Below are positions 27,732 to 36,458 of a stretch of 43,823 bases of DNA, piece after piece (positions within the stretch are counted from its first letter, which is position 1; each line of letters starts with the position of its first letter). Source of the DNA: JAVVEZ01 sp032250895 (lineage in GTDB: Bacteria; Pseudomonadota; Gammaproteobacteria; Pseudomonadales; Pseudohongiellaceae); NCBI GenBank assembly GCA_032250895.1, contig JAVVEZ010000023.1, positions 1-43,823 on the forward strand, in the 5' to 3' direction. The notes below the pieces were generated by a model. The model had not been told where the DNA came from, did no database searches, and saw only the letters and a program-made list of their open reading frames with translations. The position numbers and the translations under genes were made by a program.

Positions 27732-28649
27732 ATGTTGAAACGAAGAGAATTTGTCAAAAGCGCCACGTGCAGCGCCCTGGCACTGGGCCTGCCGCTGTCA
27801 TTGCGGGCACAGTCGACGCCGCTGCACAGTATGGAACTGGCTCCCGGCCTCAGTCTTGTCACGGGCGCGGGTTGCAATGTGGTCGTGGCCGTGGGTAGTG
27901 ATGCCGTGGCGGTGGTGGATGGCGGGCTGCGTGAGCAGGCCCCGGCGCTGTTGCAAAAAATCAATGAACTGGCGGCCGGCAAGCCGGTCAGGACGCTGTT
28001 CAACAGCAACTGGCGCCCGGAGCACATTGGTCTGAATTATCTGTTGGGCGGCTCCGGGCTCACCATCATCGCCCACGAAAATACCCGGCTCTGGCAGACG
28101 GCCGAATTCCGGGTGGAATGGGAAAAGCGGATTTACGAACCCCTGCCGGAAATGGCGCAGGCCAACCAGTCGTTCTATACGAAGGGCAGCCTGGATCTGG
28201 GTTCTGAGGTGCTGGACTATGGCTATCTGCCCCAGGCCCATACCGATGGCGATATCTACATTTATTTCCGCCGGGCCAATGTGCTGGCCGTCAGTGATCT
28301 GCTCGGCGCCACAGCTTATCCCATTCTCGATTACAGCACCGGGGGCTGGATTGGCGGGATGCAGAAGGCCACTGCCGCGCTGCTGGACCTGGCCGATGAC
28401 AACACCCGGATCATCGCCGCCGAAGGTCCTCTGCAAAGCCGTCGTGATCTCGAAGAACAGGCTGTCATGCTGGACAAGGCCCGTGAACAAGTTGCCCAGG
28501 CCTATCGCAGTGGCTACAGCCTCGCCCAGTTCAAGGCTTCTGAACCGGCCAGTGATTTTGGCAGCAGATGGGGTGACCCTGAGCTGTTTTTGACCCAGCT
28601 CTATGAAGGCGCCTGGGGGCATGTGCGTGAACTGGGGCGGATTATATGA
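27732..28649 (+). CDS. Tat-exported MBL-fold protein with degenerate metal motif
   Basis: The protein has 305 residues. A twin-arginine signal (KRREFVKSATCSALALGLPL) starts at ATG 27732; TTG 27723 is an alternative. The fold follows metallo-beta-lactamase order (VVVAVGSDAVAVVDGG, then TLFNSNWRPEHIGLNYLLGG, then LPQAHTDGDIYIYF). The usual HxHxDH is replaced by NSNWRPEH, so the two N-terminal His ligands are missing while the later His of AHTDGD is kept. Family members with NTHWHPEQ are known; this copy is further reduced. It may be a non-metal or one-metal relative. It is followed by the DUF1592 module after 86 bases. Confidence 0.78.
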   Translation: MLKRREFVKSATCSALALGLPLSLRAQSTPLHSMELAPGLSLVTGAGCNVVVAVGSDAVAVVDGGLREQAPALLQKINELAAGKPVRTLFNSNWRPEHIGLNYLLGGSGLTIIAHENTRLWQTAEFRVEWEKRIYEPLPEMAQANQSFYTKGSLDLGSEVLDYGYLPQAHTDGDIYIYFRRANVLAVSDLLGATAYPILDYSTGGWIGGMQKATAALLDLADDNTRIIAAEGPLQSRRDLEEQAVMLDKAREQVAQAYRSGYSLAQFKASEPASDFGSRWGDPELFLTQLYEGAWGHVRELGRII

Positions 28650-28662
28650 GTCTAAAGTTCCA

Positions 28663-28686
28663 GGGGCCTGTCGGACCACAGGTTCG
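28663..28686. repeat. Degenerate copy of the ggagcctgtcggac repeat
   Basis: ggggcctgtcggaccacagg (then ttcg) differs by few changes from the left tip of the 25462-25630 element (ggagcctgtcggactcaggt, then gttcg). It is a half-site with no inverted partner nearby, located between the MBL-like stop and the DUF1592 start. Confidence 0.45.
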
Positions 28687-28735
28687 GATGAGCCAGGCAA
28701 TGAGGTGTGACAAGCAGACGAAGTTGGAGATTTTA

Positions 28736-31150
28736 ATGAGGTTTGCACAAACGCAAAAAGTTTTTTTCAGCCTTGGTCTGGGATCGTTTTTGCTCGCCAC
28801 CACGGTAGCCGTTTGGGCAGCGTCGCCGGCAGAAGAACAACTGCAGGCCAATTGGGGCATGCTCGATGAATACTGCACCAAATGCCACAATTTTGAAGAC
28901 TATGCCGGTGGTATAGATTTCACACTCTTTGACCCTGAACATGTGGGAGAGGAAGCCGCCACCTTTGAAATGGCGCTGAAGAAACTGCGCAACAGCGTCA
29001 TGCCGCCTCCCAGTCAGGAACAGCCGGGTGTGGAAGAGCGCTGGGCTTTCATTGCCAGCCTGGAAGGTGCACTGGATGCCCATGCGGCGGCTCATCCGGA
29101 TCCTGGCCGGGTTGGCCTGCATCGCCTGAATCGCACCGAATATGCCAATGCGGTGCGGGATATACTCGGCGTGGAGGTGGATGCGGAGCTGGTGCTGCCC
29201 AAGGATGACAACAGTGACGGTTTCGATAATATTGCCAATGTACTGAAGACCTCTCCGTCCTTTCTCGATCAGTATATCGCCGCCGCACGGGTGGTCAGTG
29301 AACGCGCCATTGGCAGCCACAATCCCCGCACTGAGTCGGTGTCCTACCCCATGGACGCCTCCTATCAGGGTGCCCATGTCGATGGCCTGCCCCTGGGTAC
29401 CCGTGGTGGCGTACTGGTCGAACACAATTTTCCGGTTGACGGCGAATATGCCTTCAACATCCAGGGGCTTGCCAGTGCCGGTTATGTTCTTGGCATGGAG
29501 TACAGGCACACGGTCATTCTTACGGTGGATGGCGAAAAAATCTTCCAGCGGGACATCGGCGGGGGAGAAGACCTCAAGGCCCTGGACCAGATTCAGGCCC
29601 CGGCAGTGGCGGAAATCAATGGCCGCTTCCAGAATATCCGGGTGCCTCTGAGCTCCGGTCTCCACAAGATCGGCGTTGCCTTTATCGCCAGAAGTTTTGC
29701 CGAATCCGATGAATTTCTTCATGACCTGGGCATCAACAGGGGCATTGGCCGGATAGCCCGCGCCCGCAGTCTGGAAATTGTCGGCCCGCTGACCACCAAT
29801 GGCGTGATCGCCACGCCGAGCCGCCGGCAGGTCATGAGCTGTGAGCCGGCGACGAGCGCTGAAGAGTTGCCCTGTGCCCGGCAAATTCTGGGTGATATTG
29901 CTAAAAAAGCCTACCGCAGACCCATTTCAGACGCGGATCTCGCGGCCCCCTTGCAGTTTTACCGGGATGGCCGGGAAACGGGCAGTTTTGAAGACGGTAT
30001 CAAGAATGCGCTGATGGCGGTTCTGACCAGCCCCAAATTCCTGTTCCGGGCCGAGATTGCTCCTCCTGACAGCAGACCGGGCGATATCGTCGCGCTCAGT
30101 GATCTCGAACTGGCCTCCCGGCTGTCATTTTTTCTGTGGAGTTCCACGCCGGACGAGGAATTGCTCGACCTGGCAGCAGCGGGCAAGCTGAGCAATGACA
30201 AGGTGCTTGCCGCGCAGGTGGCAAGAATGCTGGCGGACCCCAGGGCCGAGGCGCTGGCCACCAGCTTTGCCTTCCAGTGGCTGCGGATCAGGGATCTTGA
30301 CAAGATCGATCCCGACCCGGAAATTTTCCCCAGCTACAACCGGGGTTTGCTGGATGCGTTCAAAACCGAGATCCGGCTTTTTGTCGAAAGTATCTTTGAT
30401 GAAAATCGCAGCGTGCTGGAGCTGATGACGGCCGACCATACCTATTTGAATGAGGGCCTGGCTCTGCACTACGGTATTTCTGATGTGAGGGGTGATCAGT
30501 TTCGCCGGGTGCAACTGGCACAGGAAGAGCGCTTTGGTCTGCTCGGCAAGGGCGCCGTGCAAATGGTGACCTCTTATGCCAATCGCACCACACCGGTCAT
30601 CCGCGGGGCCTACATCATGGAAAATTTCCAGGGGGTTCCGCCCGCTGCGCCGCCCCTCAATGTGCCGGCTTTTCCGGAAACGGAAGAAGGCGCTGCCGTG
30701 GCCCTGACGGTCAGGGAGAGGCTGGAGAAACACCGTGACAATCCTGCCTGTGCCGGCTGTCATGACATCATGGATCCCCTGGGTCTTGCGCTGGAAAATT
30801 TCAATGCCATCGGGCAATGGCGAATTCGTGACAGCGATGCCGGCAACACGCCCATCGATGCCAGCGGACGCCTGGCCAGTGGCAAGCCCCTGGACGGAGT
30901 CAATGATCTGCGCGAGGCTCTGGTCGCCCGGCCCGATCAGTTTGTCCAGACCTTTACCGAAAAACTCATGACCTATGCCCTCGGCAGAATCGTAGAATTT
31001 CACGACATGCCAGCGGTCAGAAAAATCGTTCACGATGCCGCCAGAGATGACTATGCCTTTCTGGACATCGTGATGGGCATAGTCAACAGCGCGCAGTTCC
31101 GGCAAATGTCCGTACCGGAACAGCAGCTGCAGACCATTGGCAAGCGCTGA
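28736..31150 (+). CDS. DUF1592-family secreted protein with two c-type haem motifs
   Basis: The protein has 804 residues. ATG 28736 has GGAG six bases upstream; an in-frame frame extends to 28646 but lacks a ribosome site. A signal peptide (LGLGSFLLATTVAVWA) is followed by a haem motif CTKCH (C47, C50, H51). The middle holds DUF1587-type RVGLHRLNRTEYANAVRDIL, the DUF1592 block (KFLFRAEIAPPDSRPGD, LSFFLWSSTPDEELL) and DUF1588 (GLLGKGAVQMVTSYANRTTP). The C-terminus has a second haem motif CAGCH (C672, C675, H676) with DIMDPLGLALENFNAIGQWR and DUF1585. These are poorly characterised cytochrome-like secreted proteins, nearly always paired with DUF1552 proteins, as here. Confidence 0.92.
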   Translation: MRFAQTQKVFFSLGLGSFLLATTVAVWAASPAEEQLQANWGMLDEYCTKCHNFEDYAGGIDFTLFDPEHVGEEAATFEMALKKLRNSVMPPPSQEQPGVEERWAFIASLEGALDAHAAAHPDPGRVGLHRLNRTEYANAVRDILGVEVDAELVLPKDDNSDGFDNIANVLKTSPSFLDQYIAAARVVSERAIGSHNPRTESVSYPMDASYQGAHVDGLPLGTRGGVLVEHNFPVDGEYAFNIQGLASAGYVLGMEYRHTVILTVDGEKIFQRDIGGGEDLKALDQIQAPAVAEINGRFQNIRVPLSSGLHKIGVAFIARSFAESDEFLHDLGINRGIGRIARARSLEIVGPLTTNGVIATPSRRQVMSCEPATSAEELPCARQILGDIAKKAYRRPISDADLAAPLQFYRDGRETGSFEDGIKNALMAVLTSPKFLFRAEIAPPDSRPGDIVALSDLELASRLSFFLWSSTPDEELLDLAAAGKLSNDKVLAAQVARMLADPRAEALATSFAFQWLRIRDLDKIDPDPEIFPSYNRGLLDAFKTEIRLFVESIFDENRSVLELMTADHTYLNEGLALHYGISDVRGDQFRRVQLAQEERFGLLGKGAVQMVTSYANRTTPVIRGAYIMENFQGVPPAAPPLNVPAFPETEEGAAVALTVRERLEKHRDNPACAGCHDIMDPLGLALENFNAIGQWRIRDSDAGNTPIDASGRLASGKPLDGVNDLREALVARPDQFVQTFTEKLMTYALGRIVEFHDMPAVRKIVHDAARDDYAFLDIVMGIVNSAQFRQMSVPEQQLQTIGKR

Positions 31151-31191
31151 GCCGGCACCGGACAGGCTCGTTCAGAACAGGAGTACAACCC

Positions 31192-32508
31192 ATGTTTATT
31201 ACCAGGAAATATTTGCCGCGCAGGACTTTTTTGCGCAGTCTGGGCGCGACCGTTTCCCTGCCACTGCTGGATGCGATGATTCCTGCCGGCACCGCGTTGG
31301 CACAAACGGCGGCCCGACCGGCGCCCAGAATGGGTTTTTTCTATTTTCCGCATGGTTCGGTGATGAGCAACTGGACCCCGGAGGGCGTGGGCAGAAACTT
31401 TGAACTCAAGTCTGTGCTGAAACCCCTGGAGCCCTTCAAGGATTATCTGACAGTCGTCAGCGGGCTGGAAAACCGGCAGGCTTCCGGTCCGGTTCACGCC
31501 ATTACGCCCGGGACCTGGCTCAGTGGCGCCACCCCCCGGGTAAGTCATGATCCGTATGGGGGTGTCACTGTCGATCAGATCGCGGCCCGGCACATCAGCC
31601 AGAACACGCCGATGCCTTCCATCGAGGTGGCCACGGAAGCCGGCGGTGCGGCGGGCGCCTGCGACCGTTCCTACGGCTGCAGCTATGCCGCCACCATTTC
31701 CTTCCGAACCCCGACCACACCGCTGCCCATGGAATACAATCCGCGCAAATTGTTTCAGGCCTTGTTTGGTGTCGGTGACAACGCCCAGGAGCGTGAACGC
31801 CTGGCCAAACAGACCAGCAGCATTCTGGACCTGATGCTGGAGGAGACGGTGCAGTTGCAGAAACAGCTGGGGGCTTCCGACCGGGCAGTGCTCAGTGATT
31901 ATCTGGAGACCGTGCGCGAGATCGAACGGCGGGTGCAGAAGACTGCCGACCATGATTTGTCCGGGCTGACTCTGCCGGATGCCCCGCAGGGAATCCCTGC
32001 GTCCTTCGATGAGCATCTGAATCTGCAACTGGATTTGATCCTGCTCGCTTACAAGGGGAATATCACTCGCGTGGCCAGCATGATGATCGCGGCCGAAGTC
32101 AGCAACCAGACCTATAATCATATCGGCGTCTCGGACGCCTTCCATCCCCTGTCACATCACCAGAATGATGCCAACAAGATTGCACGGCTGTTGAAAATTC
32201 AGGAATACCACAGTCAGGTATTTGCCAGATTCATCCAGAAACTGGCGGACACTCCGGACGGAGACGGCAGCATGCTGGATAACTCCATCATGCTTTATGG
32301 CAGCAATATGAGTAACAGCAATGCCCATGACCACTTCCCACTGCCTTCGGCCATCATCGGTAAAGGCGGTGGCACCATCAAAGGCGGTCAGCACCTGGTC
32401 TACCCGGATCGCACGCCCGTCTCGAATCTGATGCTGACCCTGCTGGATCGCATCGGCATCCAACAGGAAAGCCTCGGTGACAGCACCGGCCGCTTTGCTG
32501 AAGTCTAA
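31192..32508 (+). CDS. DUF1552-family Tat-exported protein
   Basis: The protein has 438 residues with a twin-arginine signal (RRTFLRSLGATVSLPLLDAM). The DUF1552 core is recognisable from RMGFFYFPHGSVMSNWTPEG, VSGLENRQASG and the late block GSNMSNSNAHDHFPLPSAII. No catalytic motif is established for the family. It starts 41 bases after the DUF1592 stop, in the common DUF1592-DUF1552 pairing. The exported, folded state via Tat suggests a bound cofactor or an oligomer. Confidence 0.92.
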   Translation: MFITRKYLPRRTFLRSLGATVSLPLLDAMIPAGTALAQTAARPAPRMGFFYFPHGSVMSNWTPEGVGRNFELKSVLKPLEPFKDYLTVVSGLENRQASGPVHAITPGTWLSGATPRVSHDPYGGVTVDQIAARHISQNTPMPSIEVATEAGGAAGACDRSYGCSYAATISFRTPTTPLPMEYNPRKLFQALFGVGDNAQERERLAKQTSSILDLMLEETVQLQKQLGASDRAVLSDYLETVREIERRVQKTADHDLSGLTLPDAPQGIPASFDEHLNLQLDLILLAYKGNITRVASMMIAAEVSNQTYNHIGVSDAFHPLSHHQNDANKIARLLKIQEYHSQVFARFIQKLADTPDGDGSMLDNSIMLYGSNMSNSNAHDHFPLPSAIIGKGGGTIKGGQHLVYPDRTPVSNLMLTLLDRIGIQQESLGDSTGRFAEV

Positions 32509-32529
32509 GAACCCAAGGTGTCAGACAAC

Positions 32530-34044
32530 ATGAAAACCCGGAACCGGACGATGAAAACCCTTTTGCTCGCAGGCAGCTTGATGCTGAACTTGCTGGCCGC
32601 AGGAAGCTGGGCCCAGGATGCCGGGCGCGGCCTGCTGGAGCTGGCCAGTGCCGGTGAGACCGTGGCCGCCCGGGAACTGCTTACCCGGCGCACCGATGTC
32701 AATGCCTCCCAGACCGACGGGACCACAGCCCTGCACTGGGCCGTCTATTATGACGATGTGGATCTGGTCCAGAGTCTGCTGCGCCGGGGCGCCAACGCAA
32801 CAGTCAAAAACGACTATGGGGCAAGCCCTCTGTCGCAGGCGGCGATCACCGGCAACCCCGATATCATCGCGGCCCTGCTGAAGGCCGGCGCCGACGCCAA
32901 CGAGGCCAATGCCGATGGCCAGACGCCGCTGATGGTGCTGGCACGTACCGATAATCTGCCCGCCGCCCAGGTGTTGCTGGACGCAGGTGCCGATGTCAAT
33001 GTGGTGGAACAGTGGCGCGGTCAGACGGCGCTGATGTGGGCAGCAGCCCAGCAACAGCCGGCCATGGTCAAACTGCTGCTGGCCCATGGCGCCGACCCCG
33101 ACGCGCAGTCCACCCCCAACGACTGGGAGCGTCAGGTGACGGCCGAACCGCGCATCAAGGTCTTGCCGGTGGGTGGCTTGACGCCGCTGTTATATGCCGC
33201 ACGGGAAGGCTGTACGCTCTGTGTGCAATATCTGATAGAGGGCGGCGCCGATGTCGACAAGACCGACCCCGAAGGCGTGACGCCCTTGCTGATGGCCACT
33301 CTGAATGCACACTGGGACTCGGCGAAGCTGCTGCTGGAAGGGGGAGCCAATCCGAATAAATGGGACTGGTATGGACGAAATCCGCTGTACGCAGCTGTCG
33401 ATTACAACACCCTGCCCCATGGCGGCAGGCCCGACCGCTTGTCCGCAGATCTGACGACGAGTATGGAAACCATTGAGCTGCTGTTGCAGGCAGGCGCCAA
33501 TCCCAACTTGCAGTTGAAACTGTTCCCGCCCTATCGCAGCCTGGGCGCCGACCGGGGTGCCGACGGGATTTTGTCCATTGGCACGACACCCTTTCTGCGC
33601 GCCGCCAGAGCCGCCGACCTGCCTGCCATGACCCTGCTGCTCGAACACGGCGCGCTGCCTGACCTGCCGACCCTGACCGGTGTGACTCCCCTGATGGTGG
33701 CGGCCGGATTCCGCGCCAGTCCCATCGATACCCGGGGTCGTTTTCGTACCGAAGAGGATGCCTACGAGACCGTCAAATTCATTCTGGAAAAAACCGATGT
33801 GGATATCAATGCGACGGAAGAAGGCGGCCAGACAGCCTTGCATGCGGCGGCGTTTCAGGGCTGGAACTCCGTGGTAACGCTGCTCGCACAACACGGCGCC
33901 GACCTGCAGGTGCAGGACAGCAGAGGCAACACCCCGATCGATGCGGCGCTGGGCCGCGCCGGTGGCCTTGCCCGCGGCCAGGGCGTCAATGTTCATACGG
34001 AAACGGCGGCGTTGCTGGAGTCGCTGAGCGCCGAAAAACGCTAA
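32530..34044 (+). CDS. Exported ankyrin-repeat protein
   Basis: About 504 residues. ATG 32530 is favoured (AAGGTG upstream); GTG 32518 and ATG 32551 are alternatives. A signal peptide (LLLAGSLMLNLLAAGSWA) is followed by about ten ankyrin repeats with TPL/TAL helix starts and GAD turns (for example DGTTALHWAVYYDDVDLVQS, TPLMVLARTDNLPAAQVLLD, GQTALHAAAFQGWNSVVTLL). It comes 21 bases after the DUF1552 stop, so all three genes form an operon. Ankyrin proteins bind partners; a scaffold for the DUF1592/1552 pair is plausible. Confidence 0.9.
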   Translation: MKTRNRTMKTLLLAGSLMLNLLAAGSWAQDAGRGLLELASAGETVAARELLTRRTDVNASQTDGTTALHWAVYYDDVDLVQSLLRRGANATVKNDYGASPLSQAAITGNPDIIAALLKAGADANEANADGQTPLMVLARTDNLPAAQVLLDAGADVNVVEQWRGQTALMWAAAQQQPAMVKLLLAHGADPDAQSTPNDWERQVTAEPRIKVLPVGGLTPLLYAAREGCTLCVQYLIEGGADVDKTDPEGVTPLLMATLNAHWDSAKLLLEGGANPNKWDWYGRNPLYAAVDYNTLPHGGRPDRLSADLTTSMETIELLLQAGANPNLQLKLFPPYRSLGADRGADGILSIGTTPFLRAARAADLPAMTLLLEHGALPDLPTLTGVTPLMVAAGFRASPIDTRGRFRTEEDAYETVKFILEKTDVDINATEEGGQTALHAAAFQGWNSVVTLLAQHGADLQVQDSRGNTPIDAALGRAGGLARGQGVNVHTETAALLESLSAEKR

Positions 34045-34081
34045 AATCATGCCTTGGGTACAAGGTATAGAATGTTAGGTG

Positions 34082-34342
34082 TTATGCGGCTGACTCATGC
34101 TCTACATTCCATCCTGGGAAAACGAGTATTGCCGGGTGACAACGCAAAGCCCTCGCGAGAGTCTTGGCTCGCTCTACACCCAATTGAATGCGATCATTCT
34201 CAATTGCCGAGATAGTCGATTGAGGAATCCCGGAAAGCTCTGCAAGCTGATTCTGGCTTAGCTCCTGCATCTCTCTCAGAATTTTTACAGATTCGCCTAC
34301 CGACACATCTACCCGACGTTCGGCCTTTCTATAGTCGCTCAT
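34082..34342 (-). CDS. XRE-family antitoxin
   Basis: This 86-residue Cro/C1-type HTH protein is the second gene of a toxin-antitoxin pair. The HTH is at about 18-72 (ESVKILREMQELSQNQLAEL, then SGIPQSTISAIENDRIQLGV). ATG 34342 is used because GGAGG lies 12 bases upstream and the toxin stop TAA sits within that spacer; an earlier ATG at 34363 is inside the toxin gene. The toxin-first order is the higBA-like arrangement. It is expected to neutralise the toxin and repress the shared promoter. Confidence 0.9.
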   Translation of the reverse strand: MSDYRKAERRVDVSVGESVKILREMQELSQNQLAELSGIPQSTISAIENDRIQLGVERAKTLARALRCHPAILVFPGWNVEHESAA

Positions 34343-34343
34343 G

Positions 34344-34625
34344 TTACTTCCTCCGATAGTCATGGGGCGTAACGTTTTCTACTTGGACCAGGACGCGATC
34401 CTTCTCAAACTTGTAGATGACCCGATACTGAAGATTGAGGCGTGATGACCTATATCCTCGCCACTCGCCTGAAAGCGCTTCATCATTCAAGCCATTGATC
34501 AGTCTTAGCCCTGAAGGGCCCGAGATCGTGACGATATCTTTCCATTTCTCATATCGCTTCTGCACCTCCAGAGGTGCAGCCTCAAGGCTCTTGCTGACTC
34601 GCCGATGCTCGTATATGACCCACAT
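34344..34625 (-). CDS. RelE/HigB-type mRNA-interferase toxin
   Basis: The toxin has 93 residues. The pattern is RelE/StbE-superfamily: HRRVSKSLEAAPLEVQKRYE, a central LNDEALSGEWRGYRSSRLNL, and the C-terminal YRVIYKFEKDRVLVQVENVT ending in PHDYRRK. RelE-like toxins cut mRNA on the ribosome. The Arg residues of SGEWRGYRSSRL and the final His/Tyr are candidates for activity. Stop and antitoxin start are two bases apart. The locus is AT-richer than its flanks, consistent with horizontal arrival. Confidence 0.88.
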   Translation of the reverse strand: MWVIYEHRRVSKSLEAAPLEVQKRYEKWKDIVTISGPSGLRLINGLNDEALSGEWRGYRSSRLNLQYRVIYKFEKDRVLVQVENVTPHDYRRK

Positions 34626-34659
34626 ACCGAAAGTAGTATATATACCAATTACGGTATGT
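34622..34659 (-). promoter_or_regulatory. Probable operator/promoter of the toxin-antitoxin pair
   Basis: An inverted repeat acataccg (34622-34629) and cggtatgt (34652-34659), 22 bases apart, brackets the toxin start. Between them lies an AT-rich block with TATATATAC-like -10 candidates, and a nested ataccaattacggtat. This is the usual place for an antitoxin to bind and autoregulate, but footprints are not shown. Confidence 0.5.
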
Positions 34660-34687
34660 CAAGGTGCAGAACTGGATCCGAGAGCAG

Positions 34688-34745
34688 CATAACGCCGCAA
34701 ATCAGCCGCACCGTTTTTTCGTGTTGGCTGCATTTGCATTGTATG
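34688..34745. repeat. attC-like imperfect palindrome
   Basis: The two arms, cataacgccgcaaatcagcc and the segment ggctgcatttgcattgtatg, pair with an unpaired G (caaatgcagcc against ggctgatttg) around a short spacer, as in integron attC sites with an extrahelical base. The outer boxes resemble cataac/gttatg rather than the strict RYYYAAC/GTTRRRY. At the other end of the toxin-antitoxin pair, 34074-34080 reads gttaggt, which matches GTTRRRY. The two together may mark a captured cassette; the match is incomplete. Confidence 0.35.
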
Positions 34746-34790
34746 ATTGAAATCCCATTATTTTTATCATTCCTATAAAGTTGCGACTCT

Positions 34791-36305
34791 ATGACTCTTC
34801 GTAAAATTTCTCATATTCTTTCGTCGCTGTTGCTGACAGTGCTGACAGTGCTGCCAGCGCCCTGGCTCTGCGCCCAGACCTGGACGGCCGGGATGAGTGA
34901 GTCTCACGAGCCCATCGTTGCCTTCAGTATTCCGGCCCAGGTGGCAGACGCGGCCACTGTGCTGGTCATCGGGGGACTTGAGGGTGATGCCGCCGGCAGC
35001 AATACCACGCAGATAGCTTATGAAGCTTATGCGAACGAAAGCGAGCACTTCCTCAATGTCATCTTTATCCCGGCTGCCAACCCCGATGGCACAGCGCTGA
35101 CCTTTCCTCCCGCAGATACTGCTTATGCCGGCAACTGGACCGCGCATTCACTGTGGCGCTGGACAGGCCTGCATGCGCCCGATGCCGTGATCATCATGGG
35201 CGCTGATCGCTACAATCTTGGCGCTGCCCTGGCCGAAGACATCATGGGGCTTGGCAGTATTCCTTCCTTTAGCCTGGATTCTGAAAACGAGCTGATCGAC
35301 GCCCTGCTCGACCGCAAGTTTGTGTCCGCCTCCATTGCCAGAACAAACCTGCGGCAACGGCTCGAGCGCAGCGAGCAAGAATTGGCACAGGGATTGGCGA
35401 CGGTATACGGACAGGAGCTGAGCTATCTCACCTACATCCCGGCCATGGCCCTGATCGGGCGTTTGCGCCTGGGGCAGGTGGCCGAAGTGGAAAGCATCGT
35501 GGCGCCACACTTGGATGCAGCGAGCACAGTGGAGATCAACAACTCCCTGCAGATAGCCGGACATCTGCTTTATGCCGAACTGGCAGAACGCACCGGCGAT
35601 GCACGCTATCTGGCGCTTGCTCGCCGGGTGGCAGATCTGGGTTTTGCGGCAGATGGCAGCATGCTGGAAGCGATGCCTTTTCATGGCGACTACAGCGATG
35701 CTTTTTTCATGGCCACACCACTGCTGGCAAAAGTGGGCAAGCTGACCGGTGAAACGCGCTACTTCGATATGGCATTGCGGCATGTGGAATTTCTGCAGGC
35801 CAAACTATTGCGCAGCGATGGTCTCTACAATCACTGGCCGCTCGCAGAAGCGGCTTGGGGACGCGGCAATGCTTTTGTCGCGCTGGGGCTGGCTCTGGCA
35901 TTGAGCGATATCCCGCCAGAGCATCCCGCGCATGCGCGCCTGCTCGAGATCTATCAACAACTTGTCAGCACCCTGCTGCAATACCTGGATGTGGATGGCA
36001 TGTGGCATAACGTGATCAATGTGCCGGGCAGCTGGGCCGAAATGTCAGCCACGACCATGATTGCCACAGCAATCCAGCGTGGTGTGCACGAAGGCTGGCT
36101 CGAAGACTTCTACCAGTCTGTAGCAGATCAGGCCTGGCAGGGAGTACTGCTGCATATTGATGACGACTATGGTTTCGTAAATGTCTGCGAATCCACACCA
36201 GGACAGGATTCCCTCCAAACCTACCTGAATCGCAAAGCCCTGACCGGTCGGGATGATCGCGCCGGCGGCATGCTGCTGATGCTCGCCACCGAAAGGCTGC
36301 CGTAG
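34791..36305 (+). CDS. Secreted GH88/105-like glycosidase with M14-like N-terminal region
   Basis: The protein has 504 residues with a signal peptide (LLLTVLTVLPAPWLCAQTW). Residues about 38-120 resemble M14 zinc-carboxypeptidase layout (TVLVIGGLEGDAAGSNTTQ, then FIPAANPDGTALT), but the zinc-binding HxxE is changed to LEGD, so peptidase activity is not expected. Residues about 210-500 resemble the alpha/alpha-barrel of unsaturated glucuronyl/rhamnogalacturonyl hydrolases (GH88/105): MPFHGDYSDAFFMATPLLAK, GLYNHWPLAEAAWGRGNAFV, VPGSWAEMSATTMIAT. It faces away from the toxin-antitoxin pair. Substrate may be an oligosaccharide; the fused layout is unusual. Confidence 0.7.
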   Translation: MTLRKISHILSSLLLTVLTVLPAPWLCAQTWTAGMSESHEPIVAFSIPAQVADAATVLVIGGLEGDAAGSNTTQIAYEAYANESEHFLNVIFIPAANPDGTALTFPPADTAYAGNWTAHSLWRWTGLHAPDAVIIMGADRYNLGAALAEDIMGLGSIPSFSLDSENELIDALLDRKFVSASIARTNLRQRLERSEQELAQGLATVYGQELSYLTYIPAMALIGRLRLGQVAEVESIVAPHLDAASTVEINNSLQIAGHLLYAELAERTGDARYLALARRVADLGFAADGSMLEAMPFHGDYSDAFFMATPLLAKVGKLTGETRYFDMALRHVEFLQAKLLRSDGLYNHWPLAEAAWGRGNAFVALGLALALSDIPPEHPAHARLLEIYQQLVSTLLQYLDVDGMWHNVINVPGSWAEMSATTMIATAIQRGVHEGWLEDFYQSVADQAWQGVLLHIDDDYGFVNVCESTPGQDSLQTYLNRKALTGRDDRAGGMLLMLATERLP

Positions 36306-36458
36306 GTGAGCAAACGGCCACGTTCGCGGAAAAGGGGGCAGAGGGAGTTAAATGGTTGGGTTCTTTTCTTCTGACGGAGATTCCAAACTTAAGACCAGTC
36401 GCTGAACTAGCTGGGCTCGCTCCGCACCCGCAGGGCCGAACTGCTTGCTTGTTATGGG
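36306..36458. other. Intergenic stretch after the glycosidase
   Basis: About 150 bases without a gene. aaaagggggcagagggagtt (36330 region) recalls the conserved motif often found around REP-associated transposase genes, but no such gene is present. A sequence ending gcttgttatg near 36456 is reminiscent of attC half-sites without a matching partner. Confidence 0.25.

Noticed and set aside
34048..34070. ccttgggtacaagg hairpin after the ankyrin gene as a terminator
   Set aside because: Only a 5-bp stem with no T-run; too weak to call.
36320..36360. REP/RAYT-like motif aaaagggggcagagggagtt
   Set aside because: Resembles sequences around REP-associated transposases, but no palindrome pair or transposase gene is present here.
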